Assembly: GCF_001949145.1 (NCBI RefSeq)
Contig: NW_019091496.1
Location: forward strand, 78,339-142,338
Length of the DNA stretch: 64,000 bases
Direction: 5' to 3'
Origin: Acanthaster planci
Taxonomy: Eukaryota > Echinodermata > Asteroidea > Valvatida > Acanthasteridae
In this document: piece after piece, positions 45,303 through 58,800 of the stretch
How positions within the stretch are numbered: position 1 is the first letter of the stretch
Layout: the number at the start of each line of letters is the position of its first letter
The notes under the pieces: model-generated
Seen by the model: the letters and a program-made list of their open reading frames with translations, nothing else
The model's database searches: none
Told to the model about the DNA's origin: nothing
Program-made: the position numbers and the translations under genes

Positions 45303-48300
45303 CTGGTTTTCCGCTCTGATAAGTAAACTCAAGCCATAGGGATAGCCATTATCACAGACTCGTGTGCAAATTCAAGTTGCAGCCGAATAAATTGGACATG
45401 GGTCTTGGGATTTATCATACACGCCCATCTGTCTAATGGTCAGGCATATAAAAAAATTCAATTTTTGTTACATTTGGTTTCGATATTTTTGCTTTGGTGG
45501 TGTATACTGTGACTTTTTATTGGTGTCTTTTATCAACAGTTTTAATTCCCGAATTTAATTCATGTATTGTAACTGCAATTAAAAAAACACTCTTTTACTG
45601 TAAACCAAAGTGTTCAAGTCGTATATGTAGTATAAGTCAATGAAATGTGATCAGCAAGTTATTCATGATATGTACAAAAATGAACGCTGTGTATCTAGGC
45701 AAATTTTGAATTTTCCCTTTTCCTTTTATCTTTAAATGCGCTATTACTAGCAAGTAATTTTGAGGCATCTCGGGGTGTCGATTTCGCTAGTGGGAGAGTA
45801 GGCCTAATACTATTTACCGCCCACTTGCCCTTTGGTGATGCACAACCAATCGTGGAAATAAAGTCACATTTCAATGAAACGGTGTGAAACCACTGCTCAG
45901 TTTAAAAATGAATTAAGAAATAAATTTATTGGCATCAACAATGCAGCATTCGTCTTTATTATAAAGGGAAATAACTCGTCCTATTTTCCATGATGTCTTT
46001 GCTACCCGCTGTAATGATAAGCCTATGCTGACGTCAACATTCACTGTGGAACTCCTGTTGTGGAGGTGACAGGAAGTAGCCGATACGACACTTTATCATG
46101 AGCCAGGAGGGGAAAAAAATGAATATAATTTCTGTTAAAAACCTTTAAAAATGTAAAGAGCATTTGCTATTCATTTTTTGGGGGGAACATTTCTATCTCA
46201 CCTGGCAGGTGGGGATACTTGTTTGTGATTAACTTGAAAAGTGATATTGAGTGCCAGCAGCAACTGAAACCAAATGGACTTTGGTCCTAGAGAATAGCTA
46301 CGCAACGAACAACAGCAAAATTAACATGTGCGAATGCACCTCCAGATGAATTACAGTGCTTAATTTTTCCTGTTGGAGAAAGCCTCATGATTCTCCACCA
46401 TTTTTCCTGTTCTTCACTGATCTCGATTTGACCAGAGATTGCAAACGTAAACAAGCTCGTGATTTTGTTTAGTCGTGCAAGTTTCTGAAGTTACCATTCT
46501 TTGATCATGTTTTCGATCTTTTCTATAGGTCTACCCTCAAATTACATTATCGTGTAATTTCCATACTACAATAGGATTGATGAAAGTATGTTGGGCAATG
46601 TTATTAAACGTAGATTTGAAAGAAATGACCACAGTTGTTTGCACTATTGATTTAGAGGGAAATGACCAGCTTTGAGAGAAGCTGAGCAAGAATTTGAGTG
46701 GTAAATATTTTGATCAAAACAAAATTTTGCAAGAATTAGGGCAAGCTTTGACTAATGTTTGGTTGAAACAAGAGAATACAGTATCATGAGGTTGTCTGCA
46801 TGCATTACTTACGAACTATTGCAACAATTCACAATCATGATTAATATTTTTCTCTAAATATCCAAACCACAAGAACTGTCCATAGAAACAAAACGTGCAT
46901 GCTTAAAATGGTCATCTAAACATCTAACGACGTGGGAATGATTTCAGTGCCTAAGGGCCATGCACACCGTGCTGACCCTTGATAAACACTACCTTTCAAT
47001 ACCACCTGTCAAGTTCTTTGAGTACTATTCGAGAATTCCTGCCAATTATCAAATCACTCGGCTCATTCTTCGACACTTTTAAATATCTGTTTTGTCAAAA
47101 CATAATCTGTCGATAGATGACGAGTATTAAAGATTAAGAAACTGAAAGGTCTTCAAATCTCACGACCACGGCGTAAAAATTCTTAGCAGGGGTCGTCTCA
47201 GCGAAAGACAATTATAGCATGCGGTTCTCCTCAACTCTGCCGTGGCTACCGTGATGTGGATACAATCAGCTGTGCTACCCTTTCCTCGTCTGGCCTCGCC
47301 CATTATCTATGAGTTTAATTTGTGACCCCCCCTCATGTTCGTGCACTTCGGATTACGATGCGTCGTGATGTTACCATGTTTCATGAAGAAGATATTTACC
47401 GTGGTTCAAACTGAGCATGCTATATAGCAATATTAATGACAAACGCTATGGACAGTGTTTGAAATCGACATGTATTGCCTTATTATGTCAGCTCTGATCC
47501 TAAGGCTTTACTGTTGCACATGGTCAGAAACTGAAAGTACATTGTAATTTTCTAAAGAATTTTCCCCTCCCCCATGAAATCTGGATTCTCCTTAAAAAAT
47601 TTGTCCATTATCCCAGAGTGTCATTGCTAAGGCACTGGCACGGCAAGTCTCTTTTGTCGTGTTCAATTTTCTCACCTAATGTAATTTCATTTTATCTTGT
47701 TTTATGTTTTGACATTTCAGCCTGTGCTATTTTTCATTAGCAGGTAATAATGTATTTCACGGCATGCTATCATTATCACAGTTTAGGAAACACTTTGCCG
47801 ATCGCAATACAATATTGTTCGCAACACTATCAATATTAATATAAGTTCTCATGTTTATTACGTGTATTTTCTTTTTCTATTGCGGAAAGGCTTTGTTTTA
47901 TACGAAGGGGTTCTCCAAGGCAGCTTGGTAAGTGTGCTTCTCATTAATTTGCTACGGTTGATGTCTTCTGGCAATGTGTTGATGTAGCAAAAAGAGCATG
48001 AGAAAGATAATTAGATTTTTCATGTATTTTATTCTTTTGTTTTCATTGTTGTTGATAAATACATGCAAAATGTATTGATTGGATAAGAGAAAGCATGAAA
48101 TTATAAACTGCTTTTTTTCTACACATTTATGGGGTGGTGGTGGCTAGAAATAGACTCTGGGTTCCCTCATTCACAGCAATGAGCTTTCCAGTCATGAATT
48201 CTCTGCAGAGCACGTTAGACATGAAATTATGGCTAGCCCATAACCTCCTAGTTAATGTTTGTGTTGTGAAATATGATATCAGAATGGCAAAGCTATACAG

Positions 48301-49794
48301 CTCGGGCGGGGAAAAGATTCAATAGAAAAATTAACATAATTTGTCAAATGTTAGCACTGCGTTGGTTCTACGTATGTGTTGATAGAGACGTCCGCTTTGT
48401 TAACAAAGTGCTTATTTAATCACTGGGCATAAATTTCTTTTGTTCTTATCAGCTGTGGCGTACAATAAACTGAGCCTAACTGGAAATCGTGAGTACAGCA
48501 CCCATAGATCATTAGTACAGAGTGGGGTTTATTGGAGAACAAATTAACCCGCTGTTATAGATGATCAAAGGAAATGACAGAAAGGAGGGGGGGACGACAA
48601 ACAACAACACTAGCAGCAACAGAAACAACATCAATAGCAACAATGTCTTCCTAAAGCCATTTATTTATTTGATTGTATGTTTGGGTGTTTTTGCAAGATT
48701 TTGTCAGATTGTAAGAAAAAGATGACTGAAGGGACTTGTTTACCCACAAGTGTTATTATAAACAACAGAGACGACAGGAATTAATCTGTGATTCAAAATT
48801 TTCTGTCATGCTTTGTTTTCACTGTCAGATTCCCCAAATGAAGAGTTTATCTCTCTTTCAATTGAACAAGGCTGACTCATGTATAAAGTCTTTATCTAGC
48901 AAGTTCCTGCCATTAGTGGGGTTTTCCGAGTGCCACGGCCGGATATAGCCTAGTTTGGTGAGGTCCGACGCAAGGTGAGCCTTTTCAATAATGGGAAAGG
49001 TTGTTTATATTACGGCCTGGGTGATATTGCCTTATTGAAAATTTCACGTCAGGGTCATGTCATAATATTATAGAATACCACACCTGTCAGACAGCAAACA
49101 AACGGCCACTAATCATGACCAAAACCTGTGTGTGAAATGAAACAAACTGTTTGCCCGTGTGTAATTACGGGCAGTGGCACAATGACCGGCTACGCTGACT
49201 AATTAGATCAAATGCCAAATGAAGAAATACAGCGCCCAGCATGGAAAAAAAATGGAAAAAAATTTGCATCCTGATTCCACTTCAGCAGTTGTGTACAAAG
49301 TCTATTGGGAGTGAAGAGAATTTTCTAAGTAGGCCTATTTCCCAACAACATCAGTAAATGTTTCTCAGTCCAGAATTTGTGTCTTTCCTGCATTTCTGTA
49401 ATGACTGATTTTTATTTAGATGATATATACGATGAGAAAAGTGGAGTCAGGGTGCAACATTTTCCCCCCAAAATTGCACTGCACCATACAGAAGTAGCAC
49501 ATAGTTACGTGGACCTTCAATTTGTTGTTCAAATTGAACGGGTCGTTGAAATTCACAAGACGTCATTCTTTCGGAGAAATTATGCAAAAATATGTCCAAG
49601 GCCTAGAGAACACTAATTCCATATCAGTGATGCCTCAGACACCAGATGGCATGCATTCACGAATTTCTGTTTATTACCAGCTCGACACAAATGTTGTATA
49701 TTTTTATCAGACAAAAAAATGGATCCCTGGTCTTTTGCAATTAAGCTTTTGAATTTTTCTGTCTGGATCAATAGTTATCACCTATTATCCTTCA

Positions 49795-49930
49795 AACTAC
49801 AGTCAAACCTGCTCAGAAAGACCACTTAAGGGAAATACAAAAAGTGGTCTTCATAGACCAGTGGTCTCTCCACACAGGTAGTGGTACATCTTCATAAAAC
49901 CTGCCTTATTTAGTGACCGCTGTGTTCTTA
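49795..49930. repeat. Probable dispersed repeat (acagtcaaacctg type)
   Basis: The segment begins ctacagtcaaacctgctcag and continues with gaccactt / agtggtct inverted words and a gtgaccgctgtg end. This style of sequence is typical of short DNA elements widespread in animals. Only one copy is in the window, so the call rests on resemblance. Confidence 0.35.
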
Positions 49931-50596
49931 CTTCTGTCCCAAATAAAGTGATTCTGTGTCTGTTGTTACTTGTAGTTAGTTTCCTTTGATGCTTGATAGC
50001 ATTCTAAACACAGACAGGCCTACTTCACTCAGTCAACACTTCTGGGTACTAACGGTTAACCACTGTTCTGCCTCCTTGTAATGAATATTTTTTTCATTTA
50101 GACGCGGAGAAAGGTTTTTGCTCAAGCTCTGATTCGCACTAATGTGAGTGGTCACTTACCGTAGAAACAATACAGCGGCTGTCGTTGATGATCCGGTGAA
50201 CGGTCAAGTCTGCACAAAATCCGTGGGCCTACATCACGGGGCGAGGATTCTCCCAGGATTCTTCTTCGACAGTGGAGACTCGAAGTAAAAAAAGGGGAGA
50301 AAATTCAAACTTATCGATAACAGGGTGTTTACACGACTGACATTCTGCCAAAGCACAAAGGACTAAAGGGCTGGGTCGTGAGCCCGTTTCTGGCAACGAC
50401 CACGAGTATCACTAGTCTTTTCTTCCACAGAAGAGCCAGATAACCATGACAATATTTGTTCCTTGACCACACGCTATTGCCACGCACAACACGTCTGGAA
50501 CAGGCGAGTAAAACGAGTTCCCGCCTGTTTTTATTGCAGGCAAGACTCGGCGTGCGCGATATCGAGACGATAACATCTATAGCAACAGACGGTAAG

Positions 50597-50698
50597 ATGA
50601 AGACACCAGCTTCGCAGGTAGCCGTTTCTCTTTTTCTTTCTCTCCTTTTAACGAGACCCGGCCGTGCCGTTCAGATCCACAGCGCAGGGAACCCGTGA
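50597..50698 (+). other. Short ORF with signal-peptide-like start (uncertain)
   Basis: An ATG opens 33 codons, MKTPASQVAVSLFLSLLLTR then PGRAVQIHSAGNP, ended by TGA. The hydrophobic core resembles a signal peptide and the local CG content is raised. No homologous family, no partner exon. It may be chance. Confidence 0.2.
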
Positions 50699-51316
50699 CA
50701 TTATGCGCCTATGTCAATATCATTCTCGGCTGTTGCATGTGAATAACAGTTCAATTATTAACCCTACAAATTTTCTTTTTTTTACAGGCATCTGAAACTG
50801 AGCAAAGAATTAAAAAAGTTTACGACACACCATGATTAAGATATCAGAAAGGTTATGAAGTATCTCTTCCGAAATGGGCCTACCCTCTGCAGAGATAAAC
50901 TCCGGTACATCGGATCACGCTTTATATCTAAAACTATTTATTTCCTTCATTTCGTTTGACAAATTATGGTTATAGATGAATGACGGTCCTTAGCCTATCC
51001 CAGCTTCTACCCGGCGGTTTCCTCTGAGATGTAAATGAGGGCAAAGGATACGTCGTTGACACCAGTTTGGACTTCTCTGTGGTTGTAACCTATATACACA
51101 GTCATGTTTATTGTACACACGAAACACATTTTTAAAATAACAGACGAGTACTATTAATTTAAGGGAATGTGTTGGCCGTTCTGAAACATGCGGCTAAGGA
51201 GAAGACGCGGCTGCGAGTGGGGCATTATCGCCGTTTACGCTCCTAAGCAAGGTCTTAAACGTTATACCGTACATGCATCTTAAGACCGACCACTCGCATA
51301 ATTATTTCCATGCATA

Positions 51317-51439
51317 AATACAACCAGCGGCGTGCCGGGGGGGCACCCCCCGTGAAAAAATCGTCGCCCCCTTGTATGTTATTTTAGCGTGAAGCCTCCC
51401 GCTCCCCCACCCGAATCCTGGCTACGCCGCTGAATACAA
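51317..51439. mobile_element. 109-bp MITE with 7-bp target duplication
   Basis: The inverted ends cagcggcgtgccgg and ctggctacgccgctg enclose a C/G-rich body (51324-51432), flanked on both sides by aatacaa. The ends resemble those of the agtggc(g)tagc elements in receptor introns 2 and 7, so these form one family. Confidence 0.75.
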
Positions 51440-54400
51440 TTTTAGACAGTCAAAAGAAGCCAATATGTGATGGATTCCAACGATTTTGTTCTAGAATGTT
51501 ATTGTCATTTTCCGAACAAGCCCGTCTACTTGTTGTCCAATAGAATTTTCTTATATGGATTTAGCGCGCGTAGCGAGCCGCGTGCACACAGACTATTGAC
51601 CAATCAGAATCGATTAAGCTGTCTTGTATCCAGATGCCCGCGCGTGATTTACGCGGCGGGCTTTCATCACTTCTCAGCGGGTACTGTCAAATGTTAACGC
51701 ACAACGGGGGAGGGGCACGCCCTAATCGGACGTCTATGACACAAGTTGTTTACCAGCTTTCAGTGCACGCTTAAATGTGTGTCCCCACATAGCCTCAGGT
51801 TTCACACAAGCTACTTAACGACCTTTCCTCGTTACAACCGCGACTACACGAGTCCCATCCATGTACATGTATGTTGTGATTGATACTGGCACATTCGCTT
51901 TGCCATGCATCGGTGGACCCTTTCAGAATTAACCGTTTAAAACAGCAACGACCAACAGGAAATCACACTTCTAGAAATGATCTGTATTTTTATTGCAAAA
52001 TAAAAATTTATTCGCTTAAAGGCAATCGTGTCACAAACACGATTATAGCAAAAAGTTCCCCAAAACAAAATGTAGGAAAGCCGTTTGAATACAACTAAAT
52101 TAAATCTGTTGCTGACAATACAAAGTTAACCAACTTGTAGATAAAAAGACGTCTTTGCACTTCTAATAAGCAACGCTAATATGCAAACAAAAGGCTGTAT
52201 ATTCTAATTTGATTTTCAACCTGCCGTACTCAGACAAGCACTACGGAGCGACACCGTTTAAGTCCATGTGATTGGACTGAAATAATGACGCCAGACACAT
52301 CACGCCTTTCGACGAATCACATAAGAAAAGGAGAATGTAATTCGAATGAAAGGAAACGTTCAGCCAAGTACACAACTGTAGTCATCGTAATAGTCGTTTT
52401 TACGGTTGGCGCATTATCAGTTTGTCACAACACCAGTGCGAATTATCTCATTTAGTCTGCAATGAAATTTGAAAACAAAATGAGCTACAAAACGAAAGAA
52501 ACTCAACAGTGAAATAACCTTTGCTCAAATTTTGCCATAACGAAATTTTGCTACAAATCATTTAAATCAAGCCTACCTCCTTCGAACATAAACTGAAACA
52601 AATGAGATCCTAGGTGCAAACTTCTGCTAATCTACGCACTTTCAATGAATGAACACTACGTCTCGAAAGAAAAATCAAAACCAATTTGCTTAATTATTAA
52701 TAAAGTCTTTCGAGATGTAATTTTCCACTGCAAAATAGTACGCGTTGGTGGAAAACACGGTAACTGGTTACTTATAATTTCATGCCAATGTGTGGAGCCC
52801 TTTTCAGTCAGAAGTACGCATCTCTACACGCAATGGAATTCCTCGACAATCATTTCGATGAAAGACAATTTCAGCGACACCCACGACCTAACTGGTTCCT
52901 CACGGTAGCAGCGGTATCCGCAAACAGGTGAGGAATTTCACCACAGTGTGGCCGAACTTTGAACAGACGAGAAGAGGTTCACCGCCAACAAAACAGAATG
53001 AAATGTTCAACGGAATCCAATGCGTGTCATTACAGAGTAACTTCTGAATACCAAATTTTGACAACTATTGTGCTTTATGTTTTTTTAAATTACAGATGGA
53101 AACTTGATTTAATAATTACTAAAATTAATACATGGATTATACGGTGATTTAACCCATCCGTCGCAATGTCCAAGTTGTGCACGATTCACCCGAACCCTTG
53201 AAGGCATGTTTCATATTAACCAGTTGGGGTGACCTGCTGTAAATCGTCCACTACGGAGGGCCTTTTAGATCAACCTTGTTCAACTGGTAAACATTAACAA
53301 ACCCAGATAGTCGATCACCAATCGTATTTGTCTGCACTACACATCTCCCAAGTGCATTCAAGAGTTGGAACGTTTTTAGTACACTATACAATTGATTTCT
53401 TTACATACTATTCGATACGAAAGAAAGACTTAAACAAGTTTAAATGCCACAACTACACTTTGCCATTTACCTCGTGCTTACTTTAATCAAAGGAAAGGAA
53501 GCATTTAATATTTATTTCAATAACGCGGGTGACATCCAACATTAGTTTGCGATTGCTTACTGCACAATACCGTTAATGTGTAATTGCATCGTGGGGCGAC
53601 AAGACATTTTATCCACAGACTGATCCCCATAAGTCCTCGACAAAATGCGTCATCCCAAGAATGCGCCACTGCGCTGCTGTTGGCGATTTTGGAATGGATG
53701 GTCCCCAACATCCACGCAAAACCACAAACAGGTTTTGTTTCAAGTTAAATGCGGGCACCGAACACTTCCCCATAATATCCAGTACCTGCATGTAAAATGA
53801 AATCTAGATAGTGCCGTAAATAAGCAGCACAGAACTGGAAAAAAGTGGGTTTTTTTAATGACGGGAAAATGTGCTGAATCGAGTGATGTATGATCAACGA
53901 ATTGACAGCAAGACAACTGGTCCCCAGAAGTTACCTCGCTGTCAGTACCAAGCAAAAAAACGTGCTGTTATCAAACACAAGAAACTGGTCCCCGTTCGTG
54001 TTTCTTGCATTCTCAAACAGTACAATTAAATGCTTCAGCATTTCACAAAGGGTATCCTAATTATTTTGAGAAATGAAACCTTGTCCCCGAAGGCTTCGAT
54101 TTCTCAGAATAAAAAGAATACACATTGTTGTTTTCAAGAAAGCAGCTCATACGTCTCGATTTCAGAGCTCAATTGTCTACACTACATGTAAGGTACAACT
54201 GTTTTTCACTTCTTCCTACTGGACAATACCGCTACAAGATTACTACAATGATTTTATTGTTTAACCCTTTCTTTACATGAAATTTCAAAGCAATAAAGGC
54301 TATGCTGTCTCTTACGACCATGTCCACTCAAAAATATATAAAAAAGATCCCACACACCAGTAATTTTTTTAAATGGCATTTGCTGAACTTCTTGGCCAAA

Positions 54401-55160
54401 AATAATCCTGTCGTTTGACGACACTTCACCACTGTTAAAAAAAAACGTAACAACCTATGTCTACATGAAAATTAAGTAATGTACTATCCTGGTCTCATGC
54501 ACTACTGCAAAGACCAAATTTCTACTGTAAATGGAAAAACTCCACTATCTCTTCGAGTGGATACTTTGGTGAAACCTCATAATTGTGGGTTTTCCAAATT
54601 CACCACAGACTTGACACTTCATCACATCAATGTATAATGTGACTTTTGTAAAGTTTTTAAGATGCCATTTTCTTGTCATTGGTTCGTCCTAGGTTGGTAC
54701 ATCTTGACACAATCGACGGTTGCGTTGTCAAAGTAGGGATGTCTGGGGGTATAATAAACCCACGTGTTTAAAACTCGAATTGAGTTACTTCAGTCTGACA
54801 CCTCAACAAAATCTTGTCACAATCCAAGACTACATCATGTAGTCTTTCAACATAACACAACTAACTCATATCTAGTAAGTAACTGACTTCGTCTCACCTA
54901 CAGATATAAAAATATGATCAAGTATAGAAAAAAGTAATCACAATAAATCGCTCCCTTCCGATATATACAGATATGACAGCGAAATAATATTTTCTACCCA
55001 GGATTTGATCAACACAATTCTAAGACTATCATTCAGCAGTTAAGATACTCAAATATTGGGTTATTTATTTCATCAAGCCACTCCTACAGGAAGACAGAAC
55101 TTTAAATGTGACAAATGCCCCAGAGCAGATCAATTTCTATCACTTTAATGAAAGAGGAAG

Positions 55161-55166
55161 TTTATT
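55161..55166 (-). promoter_or_regulatory. Candidate polyadenylation signal of the spectraplakin
   Basis: AATAAA on the minus strand about 405 bases beyond the stop codon. It is supported only by motif and position. Confidence 0.3.
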
Positions 55167-55571
55167 TATAATGTAAGGTCATTACAAGGTCACTAAAAGG
55201 TCACAGGGGTCACCATGACAAATGTTTCCCTTCAGAAAACTTTTCATGGTGATTTCTGTAGCAATGCCTGATATCATGAAGGAGAATTAAGTTCACTGGA
55301 AATTAACTACACCAATCCCCTCACACAGACTTTCATAAAGTGCCTTTGAAATGACACAGGATCAAATTACAAGGAAAACATTAACTTTTTGTTTACTAAA
55401 GCGTGAAATATGTTTTACTGAGAAGTATGGTCTAACATGAAAACACACTGGAGAGCTTTCTTATCGGAATTTTTTTTTTTAGTGAAATATCAAATTCTAG
55501 TCCCTTTCATTATTTTTATGCATGCTCTGAGGCAGCTGTCTCAATCTGGTGTCAGAAGTGGGATGGGACCT

Positions 55572-55852
55572 CTAACGCCAGACTCCGCTCTTGGGCTTGG
55601 GCGATGTCTTGGTCGAGGAGGAGGTTGTTGTGGTCTTCTTTGCGGGCATGCTCAACCTTGAGTAGACCGACTGGGAGGAGGCGGGGCGGCTGACGGTGCG
55701 CTCCTCCTCGCGGACGGTCCGCACTGTGACTTCCCCTCGCACACCGCCTGCGCTTCCAATGGGCCTCGTCTGCACGTCCACTGTGGAGTACTGGCCCACC
55801 ACATCAGCAGAGGTCGAGAAGCTTGCTGAGGTAGGGCGGCCCATACCCATGC
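55572..55852 (-). CDS. MACF1: Spectraplakin last exon and stop
   Basis: Acceptor tcatattag|gc, 92 codons and TAG. It encodes [17 protein letters not shown], then an Arg/Thr/Val-rich stretch, then [20 protein letters not shown] and a short PKPKSGVWR end. The KKTTT segment aligns with the C-terminal EB1-binding neighbourhood of MACF1, but a clean SxIP motif is not present. Confidence 0.9.
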
Positions 55853-58800
55853 CTAATATGACACAGAAAACAACAAATCATGAACAAGTAAGTTATCAAT
55901 GATAAGTTAATAAAACCACAGCTGGAGAGATACACTCACAGTTAGCATCTATTCATGTACATGTTCCTGAGGGAGGGGTTATGGCAACTAAGGAAACCCG
56001 TATTACTAAATGTGCACAGTTCTGTCATGACTTAGTACATTTCATGCTTATCAGATATTTCTGTGAGTTTTGATGTGAGGGAATTAAAAAAACCCAACAA
56101 CCAGACTTGCTCATTCAAAACAAGGGATCTTCACGTCACACTTAACATGCAAGGTCTGCGCCAAATTTGGCACTGCAAAAACACCACGCCCAACCTTCTG
56201 GATAAACCACTCTCAAATCCCATGAATGAATCATTCAGAAATCTCATGAACAAAAATGAGGGCAATCTCAATGATAACTGGGGACATGTTAACATGTCTT
56301 GACGGGCATCTCAAGGCATGTCTTTCAAAGATGTTGTATATACGTGTAGATATTTTCCAAGGCATGCAAACTGGGACAAGCTCAAATGAGTCAGTCTACA
56401 ATTAGTACTGCAGATACGGGTAATGAAATGCAGGTTATTTGTGTGAAAAATCCTGCGTGCAACATGGGTGATGTCGTTTCTCGTCAATTTCTACGACCGT
56501 GGTTTATTGCCCGTCATCAAACAGAAACTAATGCTATTTAGAGAAGAAAAAAAAAAGAGACAGAGAGACTGCCAATGCGTACGTATTTCTGAACATGTCC
56601 CCGATGCCAGTAGCAACTGTTTACACAAAGATCCCTAGAGTATTCAAATACACATCTCGGCCTATTTACGTTCTAAGGATTGCCAGGGGGGGGGGATGGA
56701 GAGCGGGAGTCCTTGATGCATTTGTTTGCCCTTCCATCAGTGCAGCCACGTTTTCCATGCGGGAAGTGTGTTGGGCAAACCGAGCGGTCTAGGGATCTCA
56801 TCTCGTGCTCCTATGGATGTGAAAAACTAGCTTTGGCAAACAACACTTCAGAGATATCACCCACCAAGAAGTACAAATGAACCTCAGTTAGGACAGGATG
56901 GAATAGGCACATTTAGTGTTTGATCAGGGCTCCTTCCAATTCCGGTCGTGTCTAATGGTTTGGTCATCTACTAACACATAACAGATGCTCTATTGTTTAC
57001 TGCAAAAAAGGCATTCCAGAATTCAAAATTTCACTCTGAATTTACTGAAGTAGTGAGTCGTCAGTTTTGCAGCACTTGCTGGACAATACCTTCCTACTTC
57101 TTTCACAAGAAATGTGAGTGAATTGAATGCAAGTGAAAAAACAATCTCAGTGTATAAAATTTCACCTGTCCAGCAGAAAAAAAAAGCCCTCTTCACAATC
57201 ATTGCCACATCTTGCATGTAGTTCCAGTATTCAATTTGATTTGTTCTAGCTACCCTTCACTGTGACAGATCTAAGAATCCATGGCCATGCTCTGCTGAAT
57301 GACAATCGCAACCACTTCATCCCATTTGCCTCACAGATTTAATTGCGCCTTCACAGAAGTTGCATCACACAATTTATCCCCAGAAATGAAATGCTAATGC
57401 GGCAGCAGGCAATGTAACCACGACGTCCTTCAGCAGGACGTATAACCCGTATGGAAATTTTAAAAGGGTGAAAAACCCACAGCAAATTATTTCTATAGTT
57501 TATTGTGATGGAAGTACAAACATGCACTGAAATCATCTTAAAATTTCCCTTGAAACAAAATGTGATTTCAGTCACATTTTGTTTGATAACAGTTTTGCAG
57601 AGTATGACAAAAAAGAAAAAAGAAAGAAAGAAAAAAAAAGCAGCTACAAGGATGTTGCCTGAATGCCAGCGTTTTGTAGACATTTCACTTTAGGCATCAA
57701 GGGTGCATCAGTTTAAACTCTTGTAAACTACGTCTCACAGGTTTATGTCAAAGCGTCTACATCTAAAATCCAACCAATAACCCACTTAAACAAAACATAT
57801 ACAAATTTTATTTGCTAGCATAGTGCACACTTGAACACAAGAAATACATCTTGAAGAAACTTCTACGTCACCCCGACAGCCTAAGACCGAACTGGTGGGG
57901 GAAGATATTGAGTGAGGGCAACGTGCCTGTGCAGCATACACCACCGTGCATAATGCACGTATCTCTTGTTGTCGGTCCTCTCGTTTGGGACAACTTTATT
58001 GTGTTTGCTCTGTGTCCTGTCAAAATTAATTTCATTTTGATGCGATTTAATCAAATTTAAATTCCTGGCGGACTGCGCCGGATAGCAAGCTGGCTTCCTG
58101 GACCTCGATGCAAATTAAATTACCCAGCCAACAAGGGGAACTGTGTGGCTATATGGTAGATTTAAAAAAAAAGAGGGGGTACAAAGACTCCTTTGTATAG
58201 ATTTCCTCTGTCTTACAAGAAAGTTGAAAAATCTCATTTCACTAAGATACAAATAAAATGAGAACAAACCAGGCAGTTTTTAGCTGGTGAATAAAAAAAA
58301 TCTTAACTTAAAACTGTCCCATTTGAAAGGTTTAATCCTTAATTGAAAATGTGACAGCAACACACATTTTCTTGTTTCAAACAATTTTTTTCCAACTGAT
58401 GTTCGGACGATTTTTCACTGCGCACAAGTTGTTTGCAATGGCTGTGTAACTTGAAATGAATAATCCCTCGAAAGACACGGCATATCTAGAAACAGCAGAA
58501 ATTGAGTAAAAAAAGCCACTTCTCTCCGCATGCAATTATCCTTGCTGCCTGACGACAGCAGTGCAACAATGCCAAACGGAGCAATGCATCATCACGGAAC
58601 AGATGGGACTGAGAGGTTGGCTACCATGGCAACAGAGTGTAGGAGATTAAAGCAAGGCTGAGATGCATCTATTCTGATAGGTGGTAAAGCTTCGGGGGGG
58701 GGGGGATTGCAGATGCCTTTTTACAAGTCAATTTTTAGTGCGTGTTGAGACACTGCTTAACAGGATAAAAGCATCGAGGGTACTCAGACACCTTGAAAAG

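Larger units (their letters stand above)
41496..55571. other. Large stretch without a recognised gene
   Basis: About 14 kb between the heads/tails of two minus-strand genes. It should contain the promoter and any 5' UTR exons of the GABA-B-like gene and the 3' flank of the spectraplakin. Visible content: an hAT-like element (41.9-43.4 kb), a 135-bp duplication (45.0-45.3 kb), a possible dispersed repeat (49.8 kb) and a MITE (51.3 kb). Around 50.2-51.8 kb the sequence is richer in CG and could be regulatory. No exon of a known family was seen on either strand. Confidence 0.45.

Noticed and set aside
53517-53955. Overlapping minus-strand open frames as a possible receptor first exon
   Set aside because: No splice-compatible signal peptide is seen, and the exon at 41025-41495 already supplies a start codon and signal peptide.
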